The translations under genes were made by a program, and so were the position numbers. From Jannaschia pohangensis (GTDB taxonomy: Bacteria > Pseudomonadota > Alphaproteobacteria > Rhodobacterales > Rhodobacteraceae), in NCBI RefSeq assembly GCF_900113875.1, contig NZ_FORA01000001.1, positions 310,001 to 374,000 on the forward strand: DNA of 64,000 bases, in the 5' to 3' direction. The notes below the pieces were generated by a model. That model saw only the letters and a list, made by a program, of their open reading frames with translations, was not told the DNA's origin and did not search any database. Of the stretch, positions 17,490-28,334 are shown in pieces (position 1 is the stretch's first letter; every line of letters starts with the position of its first letter).

Positions 17490-19001
17490 TCAATCGCGCC
17501 AGAAATCGGGGTTTAGAAGGGCGATCAACGCCAGCGCTTCAAGCCGACCCAGGACCATCGTCATGGCCGCCACGACCTTGGCCGCATCGGGCAGGACGTT
17601 GATCGCGCCGGGGCCACCCAGAACGATCTCGGCCAGGGGGCCGGTTGTCGTCAGGCAGGCGATGGCAAGGGTCATCGCCGTCTCGAATTCGAGGCCGGTC
17701 AGGGTCAGCGCCAAGGTCACACCGGCGATGGACGTCGCGAACAGCATGAAGAACACCCAGGCCGCCTCGGTCCCGCCGGAGGGGATGCGCCGCGCACCCG
17801 CCCGCCCGCTCACGATGGAGCTTGGATGCACCAGAAGCGCCATTTCCCGTCGCCCGTGGGCATAGAGCGCGTAAATCCGCAACAGTTTCACGCCGCCCGC
17901 CGTGGTGGCGACCCCGCCCCCGAAGATCGCCAGCCCCAGTAACAGAACCGACGGCGCGCCAAGGCCCGACCATTGCTGCGCCTCCTGCCAGTGCAGGCTC
18001 TCGAACCCGGTCGTGGTCAGGAACGACAGCACCGTGAACGCCGACCCCCAGAGCGCCCCGAGGGCGGCTTCGGTATCGGCCAGCGCCCCCACCTCCAGCG
18101 CGCCGACCCAGTGGCGTGCAAAAAGGACGACCGTCACCAGCGCGATGAGCATCGCCCCGATCCGGAGCTCCCGATCCTGTGCCAGGTTGCGGATGTGGTC
18201 GCGGTTCATGTCGGTCGAGAACAGCTGACGACTCAGGGCGAACAGCAGAAACACGGCGATCAGCATTTCGCCCCCAAGGCCCGCCCCGTTTTCCCCAAGC
18301 GACGTGGCGTTCGTGATGCCAGATGTCGACAGGGTCGACATCGCGAAGATCAGGCCCGTCACCGCCCGTTCCCCCGAGGCGACCAGCAGCCCCCAAAGCA
18401 GGGCTGTCAGACCCAGATAGATCGGACCCAGGGTCATCGTCGCCCGGGTCAGCCGTGCGACCGGATCACTGCCGTCCGCCCCCCCGATCCGGTCGGCCCC
18501 GCGCGTTACGTTCCCGTCGGCCACTTCGAATCCGCCCAGGTTCAGCGGGGCGAGAATCGCGATGGCGGCGATCCAGATCACGAACCCTCCCTGCCAGGCC
18601 ACCATGGCCCGCCACAGATGCACCGAATCCGACAGACGGTCGGCGGCAAACAGGCTGCCGCCGGTGGTCGTCATCGCGGCAACCATCTCCACATAGAGGT
18701 TCAGGGCGCGCGTATCTGGCACGATATCGGTCAGCGGCACGGCGGCAAGCGCCGGGAGCAAGGTGAAGACCGACAACAGCGCGATCAGATGGTTTCGGGT
18801 GATATTCGTAGGCTTCGTTCGCACGGTCGCGATCGCGATTCCTCCGATTAACGCCAGTAGCAGGGTGCCGGCATAGAAGAACGCCTGCGCCTCGCGGTGG
18901 CGGTCATTCACGACCGCGTGGATGGCGGGCACGAACATCGAAGCCGACAGAGCCGCCGCCAGCACCACCAACAACGGGATGCGGCGTATCAGGGCTGGCA
19001 T
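17490..19001 (-). CDS. trkH: TrkH-type potassium uptake channel subunit
   Basis: The 503-residue membrane protein contains the four selectivity-filter loops of the Trk/Ktr/HKT family: [26 protein letters not shown] and LTTTGPLAE, each after a membrane helix. It forms the K+ pore controlled by TrkA, encoded just upstream. ATG 19001 follows the trkA stop by 16 bases; an earlier frame opening lies inside trkA. The gene ends 151 bases before hfq. Confidence 0.9.
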   Translation of the reverse strand: MPALIRRIPLLVVLAAALSASMFVPAIHAVVNDRHREAQAFFYAGTLLLALIGGIAIATVRTKPTNITRNHLIALLSVFTLLPALAAVPLTDIVPDTRALNLYVEMVAAMTTTGGSLFAADRLSDSVHLWRAMVAWQGGFVIWIAAIAILAPLNLGGFEVADGNVTRGADRIGGADGSDPVARLTRATMTLGPIYLGLTALLWGLLVASGERAVTGLIFAMSTLSTSGITNATSLGENGAGLGGEMLIAVFLLFALSRQLFSTDMNRDHIRNLAQDRELRIGAMLIALVTVVLFARHWVGALEVGALADTEAALGALWGSAFTVLSFLTTTGFESLHWQEAQQWSGLGAPSVLLLGLAIFGGGVATTAGGVKLLRIYALYAHGRREMALLVHPSSIVSGRAGARRIPSGGTEAAWVFFMLFATSIAGVTLALTLTGLEFETAMTLAIACLTTTGPLAEIVLGGPGAINVLPDAAKVVAAMTMVLGRLEALALIALLNPDFWRD

Positions 19002-19017
19002 CGGCGCGGCCCCGCCA

Positions 19018-20400
19018 TCAGAAGAAGTCCACCTGCACCTGCAACAGCCGCTCCACCTCGGGCACATCCGCCGAGAGCGCGAACAGTGTGATGACGTCCC
19101 CCTCCTCGATCACGGTACTCGCTTCGGGTCGCACCACGCCCGCGGACTTGCGGATCATGCCCACCAGAACGCCTTCCGGGAAATCGATGTCCCGCACCGC
19201 CTTGCCCGCCATGGATGAGGTCGACAGGACCTGCGCCTCGATCACCTCGGCCTCGGAATCGCCGACCGAATAGACGTTGCGCACCCGTCCGTGCCGCACA
19301 TGCCGCAGGATCGACGACACCGTCGTCTGGCGCGGGTTCACATAGGCATCGATCCCGAGCGGATCGAGCAGCGGGACAAGCGTCGGGTCATTGATCAGGG
19401 CGATGGTCTTGCGGCAGCCGGCGGCCTTGGCGCGCACCGCGGCCAGCATGTTCGTCTTGTCGTCATCCGTCACGGTCAGCACGGCGTCGGCCTTGTCGAT
19501 ATTCGCCTCGCGCAGCAGTTCGATGTCCAGGCCGTCACCCGACAGGACGATCGTGCGCTCCAACGCCTCGGCGGCGCGTTCGGCGCAGGTCCGATTGCGC
19601 TCGATCATCTTGGCCCGGATCCGCTCGGGCGCCGCCTCGAGGGCGCGCGCGACCGCAAGGCCGACATTTCCGCCGCCGATGATGACGATCCGTTCCTGCT
19701 TCTTCAGTTTCTTGCCAAAGATTTCCTGCGTTCGCGACAGGTCATCGGAATGACACAGCACATAGATCTGATCGCCGGCCTTCAGCTGATCGCCGGGTTC
19801 GGGCGCAAAAAGCCGCCCCTTGTCGGCCCTGCGCACGCCCACGACGACGGCACGCAGGGTGCTGAAAAGCTCCGACAATTGCCGCAGCGGCGTGTCGAGA
19901 ACCGGGCAGTTCTCATCCAGATGCAGGCCCACGAACTGCGCGGCACCATCCAGGAAATCGACGATGTCAAAGGCTTCCGGCGCGCGTAGACGGCGCAGCG
20001 CGGCCTCGGCCACTTCGCGTTCGGGGCTGATGACCACGTCGATCGGCAGGTGGTCGCGACGATAAAGGCCGGATCGCATCGCGCTCAGATAGCTTTGCGC
20101 CCGCAGACGCGCGATCTTGCGCGGTACGGTAAAGACCGAATGGGCGATCTGGCAGGTCACCATATTGACCTCGTCCGAATGCGTCGCCGCGATCAGCATG
20201 TCCGCATCTTCGGCCCCCGCCCGTTCCAGAACGTTCGGATAGGATGCAAAGCCCGTGATCCCCTGCACGTCCAGCGTATCGGTGGCGCGGGCGACAAGGT
20301 CGGCGTTGTTGTCGACGACGGTGACGTCGTTGCGTTCGCCCGACAGGTGGCGGGCAATCTGCCAGCCGACTTGCCCCGCACCGCAGATGATGACCTTCAT
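19018..20400 (-). CDS. trkA: Trk system potassium uptake regulator TrkA
   Basis: A 460-residue cytosolic NAD-binding regulator built as two TrkA_N Rossmann units (MKVIICGAGQVGWQIARHLS at the start and RIVIIGGGNVGLAVARAL near residue 235), each followed by a TrkA_C domain. It gates TrkH. The ntrYX-trkA neighbourhood is conserved in alphaproteobacteria and ties K+ uptake to the nitrogen operon by position. The upstream region towards 20557 contains two copies of the AAATGTCWGACAWTT palindrome. Confidence 0.94.
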   Translation of the reverse strand: MKVIICGAGQVGWQIARHLSGERNDVTVVDNNADLVARATDTLDVQGITGFASYPNVLERAGAEDADMLIAATHSDEVNMVTCQIAHSVFTVPRKIARLRAQSYLSAMRSGLYRRDHLPIDVVISPEREVAEAALRRLRAPEAFDIVDFLDGAAQFVGLHLDENCPVLDTPLRQLSELFSTLRAVVVGVRRADKGRLFAPEPGDQLKAGDQIYVLCHSDDLSRTQEIFGKKLKKQERIVIIGGGNVGLAVARALEAAPERIRAKMIERNRTCAERAAEALERTIVLSGDGLDIELLREANIDKADAVLTVTDDDKTNMLAAVRAKAAGCRKTIALINDPTLVPLLDPLGIDAYVNPRQTTVSSILRHVRHGRVRNVYSVGDSEAEVIEAQVLSTSSMAGKAVRDIDFPEGVLVGMIRKSAGVVRPEASTVIEEGDVITLFALSADVPEVERLLQVQVDFF

Positions 20401-20483
20401 GGACTGCCCTTCGCGGCAATGAACCCGGACCCGCTGGATAGGACGTGCGGGGGTGGGCGGTCAATCACGGCAACGCCGCCCGG

Positions 20484-20537
20484 TTTCAAATGTCTGACAA
20501 TTGAAATCACGGGTTTGCCAATTGTCAGACGTTTGAA
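20484..20537. promoter_or_regulatory. Twin TGTCWGACA palindromes between trkA and a lipoprotein gene
   Basis: At 20484-20506 a 23-base near-perfect palindrome (TTTCAA-N-TGTC-T-GACA-N-TTGAAA) occurs. A second copy, CAATTGTCAGACGTTTGAA, lies at 20519-20537. The centres (20495 and 20527) are 32 bases apart, about three helical turns, which suits a pair of bound dimers. It lies upstream of both divergent genes. The same motif recurs at 21294, 29964, 52017 and 53181. Confidence 0.5.
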
Positions 20538-20556
20538 CTCCGCTATGGTCCGAAGC

Positions 20557-20973
20557 ATGAAACGCATCCTGCCCCTTTTCCTGTTCCTTGCCGCCTGCGG
20601 GATCGGCACGTCGCCGGTCTGGCTCAAGCCCGGGACGCCGACCCTCACTGCCGAACAGGATTTCCTGGCCTGCGCCGCGCAGGCGCGCCGTGACTTCCCG
20701 GAAACCCGCCGCATCACGACCGCCCCGAGCGTTGTCATCGGTGGCGGGCTTTGCCGCGACGGCGTCTGCGTCGGAGTGAACGACCGGCCGGATGTGTTCG
20801 AGACGGATCGCAATGATCCCTTGCGCGCCCGCGCCATCAACGCCTGCATGGAGGCCAAGGGATATCAGAGAACCACCCTGCCCGTCTGCGCCGCCGGGGC
20901 GACGCAGCTGGCCAGTCAACCCTTTGATACCCGTGGGCTTTGCGTGGCCAACGGGCGGATCGCCTCGCCCTAG
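20557..20973 (+). CDS. Small lipoprotein of unknown function
   Basis: The 138-residue protein has a short lipoprotein signal, MKRILPLFLFLAAC, with lipobox LAAC. The mature part has six further Cys (AC in LACAAQ, GLCRDGVCVG, NACMEAKGY, PVCAAG, GLCVANG), which suggests disulfides in the periplasm. I know of no function. ATG 20557 is chosen as it begins the signal; ATG 20545 is in frame and possible. Its stop overlaps the ntrX stop: the four bases CTAG at 20970-20973 serve both. Confidence 0.7.
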   Translation: MKRILPLFLFLAACGIGTSPVWLKPGTPTLTAEQDFLACAAQARRDFPETRRITTAPSVVIGGGLCRDGVCVGVNDRPDVFETDRNDPLRARAINACMEAKGYQRTTLPVCAAGATQLASQPFDTRGLCVANGRIASP

Positions 20974-22364
20974 TCGTCCACCCGCGCGACCCGCGCCCCG
21001 CCGCGTGCGGTGGTGACCACGCCGAGCGATTTCAATTTGCGGTGCAGGGCGCTGCGTTCCATCCCGACGAAACTTGCCGTGCGGCTGATGTTGCCGCCGA
21101 ACCGGTTGATCTGCGTCATCAGGTACTGCCGTTCAAAGAGTTCCCGCGCTTCCCGCAAAGGCAGGCTGGCCAACGAACCCGACAGGGTCATTTCGCCTGC
21201 ATCCGCCCCGCCATCGGTCGGACTGGGGAGTTCGGAAGGCTCGATCGGGCCGGTGCCGTCGCCCAGGATCAGGACCCTTTCGATGACGTTGCGCAATTGT
21301 CTGACATTTCCCGGCCATCGCATCGTCTGCAGCAAAGCCTTTGTTTCTTCGGACAATTCCCGCAACGGCAGGCCCTGCGCCTTGTTCAGCGAGGCGATGA
21401 AGTAATCGGCAAGAACCGGAATATCGTCGCGCCGCTCTTCCAGCGACGGGACCTCGATCGGGACGACATTCAGGCGGTGATACAGTTCTTCGCGGAACCG
21501 GCCCGCACGCACTTCCTGCATCAGGTCGCGATTGGTCGAGGAAATCACACGCAGGTCGACCCGCACCTTGTCGTTGCCGCCGACCCGATTGAAGGCCTGC
21601 TCCACCAGGACGCGCAGGATCTTCGACTGCGTTCCCATGGGCATATCGGCGATCTCGTCGAAATAGATCACGCCCTCATGCGCCTGTTCCAGCAGGCCCA
21701 TCTCGATGCCCTTCTCGGGACTTTCGCGACCGAACAGAACCGCCTCCATCCGTTCCGGCTCGATGGATGCGGACGAAACCGTCACGAAGGGCGCAGAGGC
21801 ACGGTTGGACTTGCCGTGAATATAGCGCGCAGCCACTTCCTTGCCGGATCCGGCAGGGCCGGTCAGCATGACGCGCCCATTCGAGTTCATCACCTTTTTC
21901 AGGTTTGAAACCAATGCTTTGAAAGCGGCCGACTGGCCGATCATCTCGGCCGATGACGCATCCTTACGGCGCAGTTCCGAATTTTCGTGCCGAAGACGCG
22001 ACGCCTCCATCGCGCGACTGACCACCACCATTAGCTGATCGATATTGAAGGGCTTTTCGATATAGTCGTAGGCCCCCTGCTTGATCGCCGCCACCGCGAT
22101 TTCAATGTTGCCATGCCCCGATATGATGATGATCGGCACGTCCGGATTGGTGCGCCGCACGGATTTCAGGATGTCGATCCCGTCCATGTCGCTGTCCTTC
22201 AGCCAGATATCGAGGATCATGAGACTGGGCGCCTCGTCCTCGATGGCCTTCATGCACGCGTCTGCGGTGCCAGCCGTCCGGCAGGAATATCCTTCGTCTT
22301 CAAGGATATCCGAGATGAGGCTCCGAATATCCGACTCGTCGTCAGTGATCAGGATGTCGCCCAT
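20970..22364 (-). CDS. ntrX: Response regulator NtrX (AAA+, without GAFTGA loop)
   Basis: The 464-residue protein has a receiver domain (Asp52 phosphorylated), a AAA+ core and a C-terminal Fis-type helix-turn-helix (NISRTASFVGMERSALHRKL). The Walker A is GPAGSGKE and Walker B IYFDEIAD. Where sigma54 activators carry GAFTGA, the sequence reads LFGRESPEKGIEMGLL, so that loop is missing or shortened. It pairs with NtrY, whose gene ends two bases upstream. In Rhodobacterales and Brucella, NtrYX affects nitrogen and redox control. The ntrX stop overlaps the converging lipoprotein gene. Confidence 0.92.
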   Translation of the reverse strand: MGDILITDDESDIRSLISDILEDEGYSCRTAGTADACMKAIEDEAPSLMILDIWLKDSDMDGIDILKSVRRTNPDVPIIIISGHGNIEIAVAAIKQGAYDYIEKPFNIDQLMVVVSRAMEASRLRHENSELRRKDASSAEMIGQSAAFKALVSNLKKVMNSNGRVMLTGPAGSGKEVAARYIHGKSNRASAPFVTVSSASIEPERMEAVLFGRESPEKGIEMGLLEQAHEGVIYFDEIADMPMGTQSKILRVLVEQAFNRVGGNDKVRVDLRVISSTNRDLMQEVRAGRFREELYHRLNVVPIEVPSLEERRDDIPVLADYFIASLNKAQGLPLRELSEETKALLQTMRWPGNVRQLRNVIERVLILGDGTGPIEPSELPSPTDGGADAGEMTLSGSLASLPLREARELFERQYLMTQINRFGGNISRTASFVGMERSALHRKLKSLGVVTTARGGARVARVDD

Positions 22365-22365
22365 G

Positions 22366-24609
22366 TTAGCTCTCCTCTATGCGGGGCAGTCGAATGACGG
22401 CCTCCGCGCCCCTGTGACCGTCGGCTCCGGGTTCTGCGTCGCGCAGATCCAGGGTGCCGCCGTGTTCCTCGATGATTTTCTTGACGATGGGCAGGCCAAG
22501 GCCTGTCCCCTTGTCGCGTGTGGTGACGTAGGGCTCGAACAGCCGCGCGCGATCTTGCGGCAGGCCGATCCCGGTGTCCGAAATGCGCACTTCCAGATGG
22601 CTGCCATTTGCGGACAACACCACCGACACCTGTTTCGCGAACGGGGTCTCGTCCCGTTCCTCTCGGGTCTCGATGGCCTCACCGGCGTTCTTGATGAGGT
22701 TGGTAAAGGCCTGGCGCATCATCGTCGGATCGAATTCGCCCATGACCTTGCCCGCCGGAATGTCGTCCAACAACTCCACCGGTTCCAGAGCGGGGCGTTG
22801 CAGCGTCACCGTCTCTCGCAGAAGGTGGGCCAGATCACCGCGCTGACGCTCGGGTTCGGGCATCCGCGCGAATTTGGAAAACTCGTCAACGATGCGTCGC
22901 AAGTCATTGGTTTGACGAACAATCACCCCGGTCAATTCGGCCAGTTTCGCCGCGCTTTCCTCGCTCAGCTCGCGCCCGAACCGCCGATTGACCCGCTCTG
23001 CCGATAGTTGGATCGGCGTCAGCGGATTCTTGATTTCATGGGCAATGCGCCGTGCCACGTCACCCCAGGCCGCCATGCGTTGCGCGCTGACCAGTTCGGT
23101 TACGTCATCGAAGGCGACGACATAGCCTTCGGGCGCGCCATCCAGGCCCGGGCGTGTCGCGATACGGACCAGCAGGCTTTCAAGTTTTCCGCCTCGCGCA
23201 ACCCGGATCTCCTCTTGTTCGGTCTCGGCTCCACTGGCCTGCAAACGTGCCCATAGACCGGCGTATTCGGGCACGACATCGTTCAGCAACAGGCCGTACC
23301 GCTCCCCTTCGAGCGCAAGAAGACGTTGCGCGGAGCGGTTCATGAAGTCGATCCGTCCTTCGGGATCGAGGCCGATGACCCCCGCCGTGACCGAGCCCAG
23401 AACGCTGTCGAACAGGCGCCGACGTCGTTCGGTCTGGGTGTTGGTTTCGACCAGCGCGTCGCGCTGCCCCTTCAACTGCCGGGTCATCTGGTTGAAGATA
23501 CGGCCGAGCATGGCGATTTCGTCGTCGCCCGCCTCTTCCTTCACGCGCACGCTCAAATCGCCCTGGCCGACCCTTTGCGCCGCGCCAGCCAAACGGCCGA
23601 CGGGCCGCGACAGCCGTTCGGCGAACCACAATCCGGCCCAGGTCGCCGCAAGGATCAGGATCAGGGCGAAGCCGACATAGAGCAGGCCGAATTCGAAGAG
23701 CAAGCGCCCGCGATCCCGTTCAAGCTGTTGATAAAGCTGCGCTGTCGCCTGAGTCTGATCCAGAAGCTGCAGCAGATCGCCATCCACGGTCCGGGTCACA
23801 TAGAGAAACCGATCCTGATAGGCGGAGAGTTGAAGAAGGATCCGGAACTCGTTGATTTCCTTGTCTTCGATAAGGACGATTGCACCATCGCGTGCCTGAC
23901 CGATCTGGGTGTCGGTCACTTCCTCGAAATCGAACAGATAGGAGCCTTCGCCACGGGCCCGGATGGCCCCGGTTCCGTCGATGACGAAGGCTTCTTCCAG
24001 GCCGCGCTGGATCTGCTCCTGACCCTGGGCCAGGATCTGTCGCAATTCGCCGTCGGCCAATGTGCCCCCGCCCGATGTTCCGAGTGACGCGCGTTTGGCG
24101 AGGTCGAGGTACCCGGCCAATGCGCGCGCATCCTGGGTCAAGCCGTCGCGATGTTCCTGGGCATAGGCCTGGGCGGCTTCGACCGAATTCCCCAAGGCGC
24201 TGCGCACACGGTCCGAGAACCAGCCTTCCAGTCCGACATTGATCGTGATCGTCGCGAAAACCGCCGTCAGCACCGTTGGGATGAGCGCGATGCCGGTAAA
24301 GACGCCGGTGAGTCTAAGGTGGAGTTGCGATCCCGCCGACCGGGCCCGGCGCGCCGCAACCATCCGCGTCAGACGCCGTACGACCAGGGCAGCAATGGCC
24401 AGAATATAGACTAGGTCGGCCAGCAGAACGACGCGGAGCCACCCCAGATCCTCGCTCGCCCCGCGCAGCGTGATGGCGAGGAACGTCAGGACGACAAGCG
24501 TCGGGCCGAGCACCACGAGGGTGACCGTCATGATCGTCTGAATCTGCCTGCGCCCGCTCCAGAGGAAGCTGGGAAACAAGGCAGCGCCGGAGGAATCCGA
24601 AGCCCGCAA
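22366..24609 (-). CDS. ntrY: Sensor histidine kinase NtrY
   Basis: A 747-residue membrane kinase. Three or four N-terminal helices (about 20-105) flank a large periplasmic region before another helix (about 305-325). HAMP (RLSRPVGRLAGAAQRVGQGDLSVRVKEE), PAS, HisKA with the phosphorylated His in RRIAHEIKNPLTPIQLS, and HATPase (GIGLPQDRARLFEPY, TTRDKGTGLGLPIVKKI) follow. It phosphorylates NtrX. The gene lies 76 bases after ntrC. Start at 24609 is the longest reading; an ATG 26 codons later is possible. Confidence 0.92.
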   Translation of the reverse strand: MRASDSSGAALFPSFLWSGRRQIQTIMTVTLVVLGPTLVVLTFLAITLRGASEDLGWLRVVLLADLVYILAIAALVVRRLTRMVAARRARSAGSQLHLRLTGVFTGIALIPTVLTAVFATITINVGLEGWFSDRVRSALGNSVEAAQAYAQEHRDGLTQDARALAGYLDLAKRASLGTSGGGTLADGELRQILAQGQEQIQRGLEEAFVIDGTGAIRARGEGSYLFDFEEVTDTQIGQARDGAIVLIEDKEINEFRILLQLSAYQDRFLYVTRTVDGDLLQLLDQTQATAQLYQQLERDRGRLLFEFGLLYVGFALILILAATWAGLWFAERLSRPVGRLAGAAQRVGQGDLSVRVKEEAGDDEIAMLGRIFNQMTRQLKGQRDALVETNTQTERRRRLFDSVLGSVTAGVIGLDPEGRIDFMNRSAQRLLALEGERYGLLLNDVVPEYAGLWARLQASGAETEQEEIRVARGGKLESLLVRIATRPGLDGAPEGYVVAFDDVTELVSAQRMAAWGDVARRIAHEIKNPLTPIQLSAERVNRRFGRELSEESAAKLAELTGVIVRQTNDLRRIVDEFSKFARMPEPERQRGDLAHLLRETVTLQRPALEPVELLDDIPAGKVMGEFDPTMMRQAFTNLIKNAGEAIETREERDETPFAKQVSVVLSANGSHLEVRISDTGIGLPQDRARLFEPYVTTRDKGTGLGLPIVKKIIEEHGGTLDLRDAEPGADGHRGAEAVIRLPRIEES

Positions 24610-24685
24610 GGTCGCCTCTAAGCCATGTCTTTACCGCGCGTCGTCCCTGCCGGGTTGTTCCCGATCTGCAACGCCTGTGGCGGTT

Positions 24686-26050
24686 TTACATCAACTTGCG
24701 GCGCCGTGTCACGAGGATATCGAGATCCGTGATCTTCTTTCGCAGCGTATTGCGGTTAATCCCGAGTAAATCGGCGCATTTCGCCTGATTTCCGCCCGTC
24801 GCATCGAGCGCGATCTCGATCAACGGTGCTTCGACCTCACGCAAAATGCGTTGGTACAGCCCCGGGGCCGGCAATTGGCCGCCCTGCAAATCGAAGTACC
24901 GGCGCAGGTGGCTTTCGACCGCATCGCTCAGCTTGTCTGTCGCCGCAACCGCACGGGGGCCGCTGGAAATCGTTCCCAGAACCGCTTCGACCTCGGGCTT
25001 GGTAATTTCTTCGGCGGGACTGGTCGCAACCAACCGGCGGGTGATGTTCTCGAGCTGACGGACGTTGCCGGGCCAGGGATGCGCGCGGATGAGGCCCATG
25101 GCCTCATCGGAAAAACGTCGCAGGCTGCCCCCGTCCCGTTCGGCGCGACCGAGGAAATGCGCGGCAAGCAACGGAATGTCGTCCACCCTTTCGCGCAGCG
25201 CGGGCACATCGAGCTGCGCCCCCGCCAGTCTGTAGTAGAGGTCCGATCGAAAGTTGTCGGGACCGCTGCTGTCGAGACGGGGCGTCAGGTCACGCTGCGC
25301 GCTCGCCATGATTCGCGGACCACTGCTCTCCAGACCGTCGAGCATGCGAACGACGCGGGTCTGAAGTTCCGGCTCGAGGTCCCCCACTTCGTCGAACAGG
25401 ATGGACCCCCCCTTGGCCCGCGCAAGCAGCTCCGATGGCCCGTCGAAACCCACCAGATCGGATGCGGTCGCCGTCACGAACGGCAGGGTCCGGCGGTCAG
25501 AGAAATCATGAATTGCCCGTGCGATCAAGGATTTACCAGTCCCACTTTCCCCGACGATCATGACGGGCAGGTCCGTGTTCATCACCCGCGCGACCAAGCG
25601 ATAGAGAGCCTGCATCCGCGGGGTTCGCCCGACCAGGGGCAGATCGTCGTTATCCTCGGTCTTTGCGACATCCGGCGCCGCCACGCGTTTCTGATCGAGC
25701 GCGCGCGACGCGCGTTTCATCAAATCGGGCAAGTCAAAGGGCTTTGGCAGATAATCGTAAGCCTCGGCCTCGGCCGCCTGGATCGCCGTCATGATGGTGT
25801 TCTGGGCGGAAATCACGATGACCGGCAGACCGGGGCGTTCCCGTGTGATGCGGGGCAGCATCTCGAGGCCGTTGCCGTCGGGCATGACCACGTCGGAAAT
25901 GACCAGATCGCCTTTGCCTTCCTCGACCCACCGCATCAGGGTGACGAGCGACGAGGTAGCATGCACCTTGCACCCTGCCCGCGTCAGGGCCTGGGTCAGC
26001 ACCGTGCGGATGGTGCGGTCGTCGTCGGCGACTAGAATTGTTCCGTCCAT
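24686..26050 (-). CDS. ntrC: Nitrogen regulator NtrC (without GAFTGA loop)
   Basis: The 454-residue regulator has a receiver domain with Asp53 ([12 protein letters not shown]), an AAA+ core with Walker A GESGTGKS and Walker B ILFDEVGD, and a Fis-type DNA-binding end ([22 protein letters not shown]). The usual ELFGHEKGAFTGA segment is replaced by [18 protein letters not shown], so the sigma54-contacting loop is absent. Rhodobacter capsulatus NtrC has the same feature and activates sigma70 polymerase. NtrB, encoded 18 bases upstream, phosphorylates it. Confidence 0.93.
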   Translation of the reverse strand: MDGTILVADDDRTIRTVLTQALTRAGCKVHATSSLVTLMRWVEEGKGDLVISDVVMPDGNGLEMLPRITRERPGLPVIVISAQNTIMTAIQAAEAEAYDYLPKPFDLPDLMKRASRALDQKRVAAPDVAKTEDNDDLPLVGRTPRMQALYRLVARVMNTDLPVMIVGESGTGKSLIARAIHDFSDRRTLPFVTATASDLVGFDGPSELLARAKGGSILFDEVGDLEPELQTRVVRMLDGLESSGPRIMASAQRDLTPRLDSSGPDNFRSDLYYRLAGAQLDVPALRERVDDIPLLAAHFLGRAERDGGSLRRFSDEAMGLIRAHPWPGNVRQLENITRRLVATSPAEEITKPEVEAVLGTISSGPRAVAATDKLSDAVESHLRRYFDLQGGQLPAPGLYQRILREVEAPLIEIALDATGGNQAKCADLLGINRNTLRKKITDLDILVTRRRKLM

Positions 26051-26068
26051 GCGTTTTCTCTCAGACCT

Positions 26069-27126
26069 TTAGGGGGCGTTCTTGATGTCTTTGGGCGGCA
26101 TCGGCAGCGAAATCCGAAAGGCGGTACGCCCCGGCTCGCTATCGACCGAAATCCACCCGTCATGTTCGTGGATGATCTTGGAGACGAGCGCCAAGCCAAG
26201 CCCGGTTCCGTTTTCCCGTCCGGAGACGAAGGGTTCGAACAGATTGGCGGCAAGATCGGGCGGCACACCCGGGCCGTCGTCCACGATCTCGATCTGCAGG
26301 GGTACCGAACCGCCCGACCCATCCGGCCGCCGCACGCGCAGCGACAGCTCATAGAAAGTCCGGATGGTGATTTTTCCACCCTGCTCCGCGACTTGCGCGG
26401 CGTTCTTCAACAGGTTCAACACCACTTGAAGCAATTGATCCGGATCGGCCCAAGTTGACGGGAGCGACGGGTCGTAGGCCTCGTCTATCGTCATATGCGC
26501 GGCGAACCCGACCATCGCAGACCGGCGCGCCCGGTCCAAGACGTCGTGAATGTTCACCGCCCGACGTTGTGGCGGCTGCAGGTTTCCGAACTGCTCCACC
26601 TGGTCCAGAAGTTTGACGATCCGGCGGCTTTCGCCAACAATTAATTCCGTCAGTTCGAAGTCTTCGCCGGTGAGGTTCATGCTGAGAAGCTGCGCGGCCC
26701 CCGTTATCCCGGCCAGTGGATTCTTGATTTCATGGGCCAGCATCTCGGCCATGCCGATGGCCGATTTGGCAGCGGTCTGCGAATTGCGCGCCCGGTCCAG
26801 CCGACCCGCGATATCCTGCGGAGAAATCAGGATCAGAACCCCATTCCCCAGGGGCGACATATGCACTTCGCTGCGGATCGCGGGCGCGGGGCCAACGCGC
26901 AAATGCGTGTCGTGCAGCGTCAGAGGTGCCATGGTCCGCCGCACCCGGGCCGTTGCAACCTCGATGTCACTGTCGAGCGCCATGATCCTGGCCAACGGGG
27001 CATCCTGAAGCGTCTTGGCGGATCGGTTCAGGAACCCTTCGGCGGGACCATTCACCTGCAAAATCAGGTCATTGCCATCGACAACGATCGCCGGGATCGG
27101 CAGAGCTTGCCAGATATCAGCCTCGG

Positions 27127-27130
<4 letters not shown>
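26069..27130 (-). CDS. ntrB: Nitrogen sensor kinase NtrB
   Basis: A 353-residue soluble kinase with an N-terminal PAS domain (PIPAIVVDGNDLILQVNGPAEGF), the dimerisation/phosphorylation helix with His133 (LAHEIKNPLAG) and an ATPase domain (DDGPGVPPDLAANLFEPF, GTGLGLALVSKII). It phosphorylates or dephosphorylates NtrC according to nitrogen status signalled by PII. The start overlaps the dusB stop (ATGA), the classical nifR3-ntrBC coupling. Confidence 0.94.
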
Positions 27131-28131
<1,001 letters not shown>

Positions 28132-28267
28132 GTGACTAACTTCTGGGCGATTGTGCCCTGTTCATAGGGTGAACGGCGGCGGATGGGCAGTCATCGCGCA
28201 ACCATCGGGCGGCAGGTTCGACAATTGCCCAAAATATAGGCAATCATATGCCGACTTGCCCGTCTGG

Positions 28268-28294
28268 TTGTCAGCTTCGGGGTCGCGCTATAGG
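28268..28294 (+). promoter_or_regulatory. Candidate promoter of ispDF
   Basis: TTGTCA (28268-28273) and TATAGG (28289-28294) are separated by 15 bases, shorter than ideal, 40 bases before the chosen ispDF start. It lies in the gap between divergent dusB and ispDF. Confidence 0.3.
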
Positions 28295-28334
28295 AACGGG
28301 GCGGGGTTATTGCCCCGGGACCCGAGGTGCCAGA

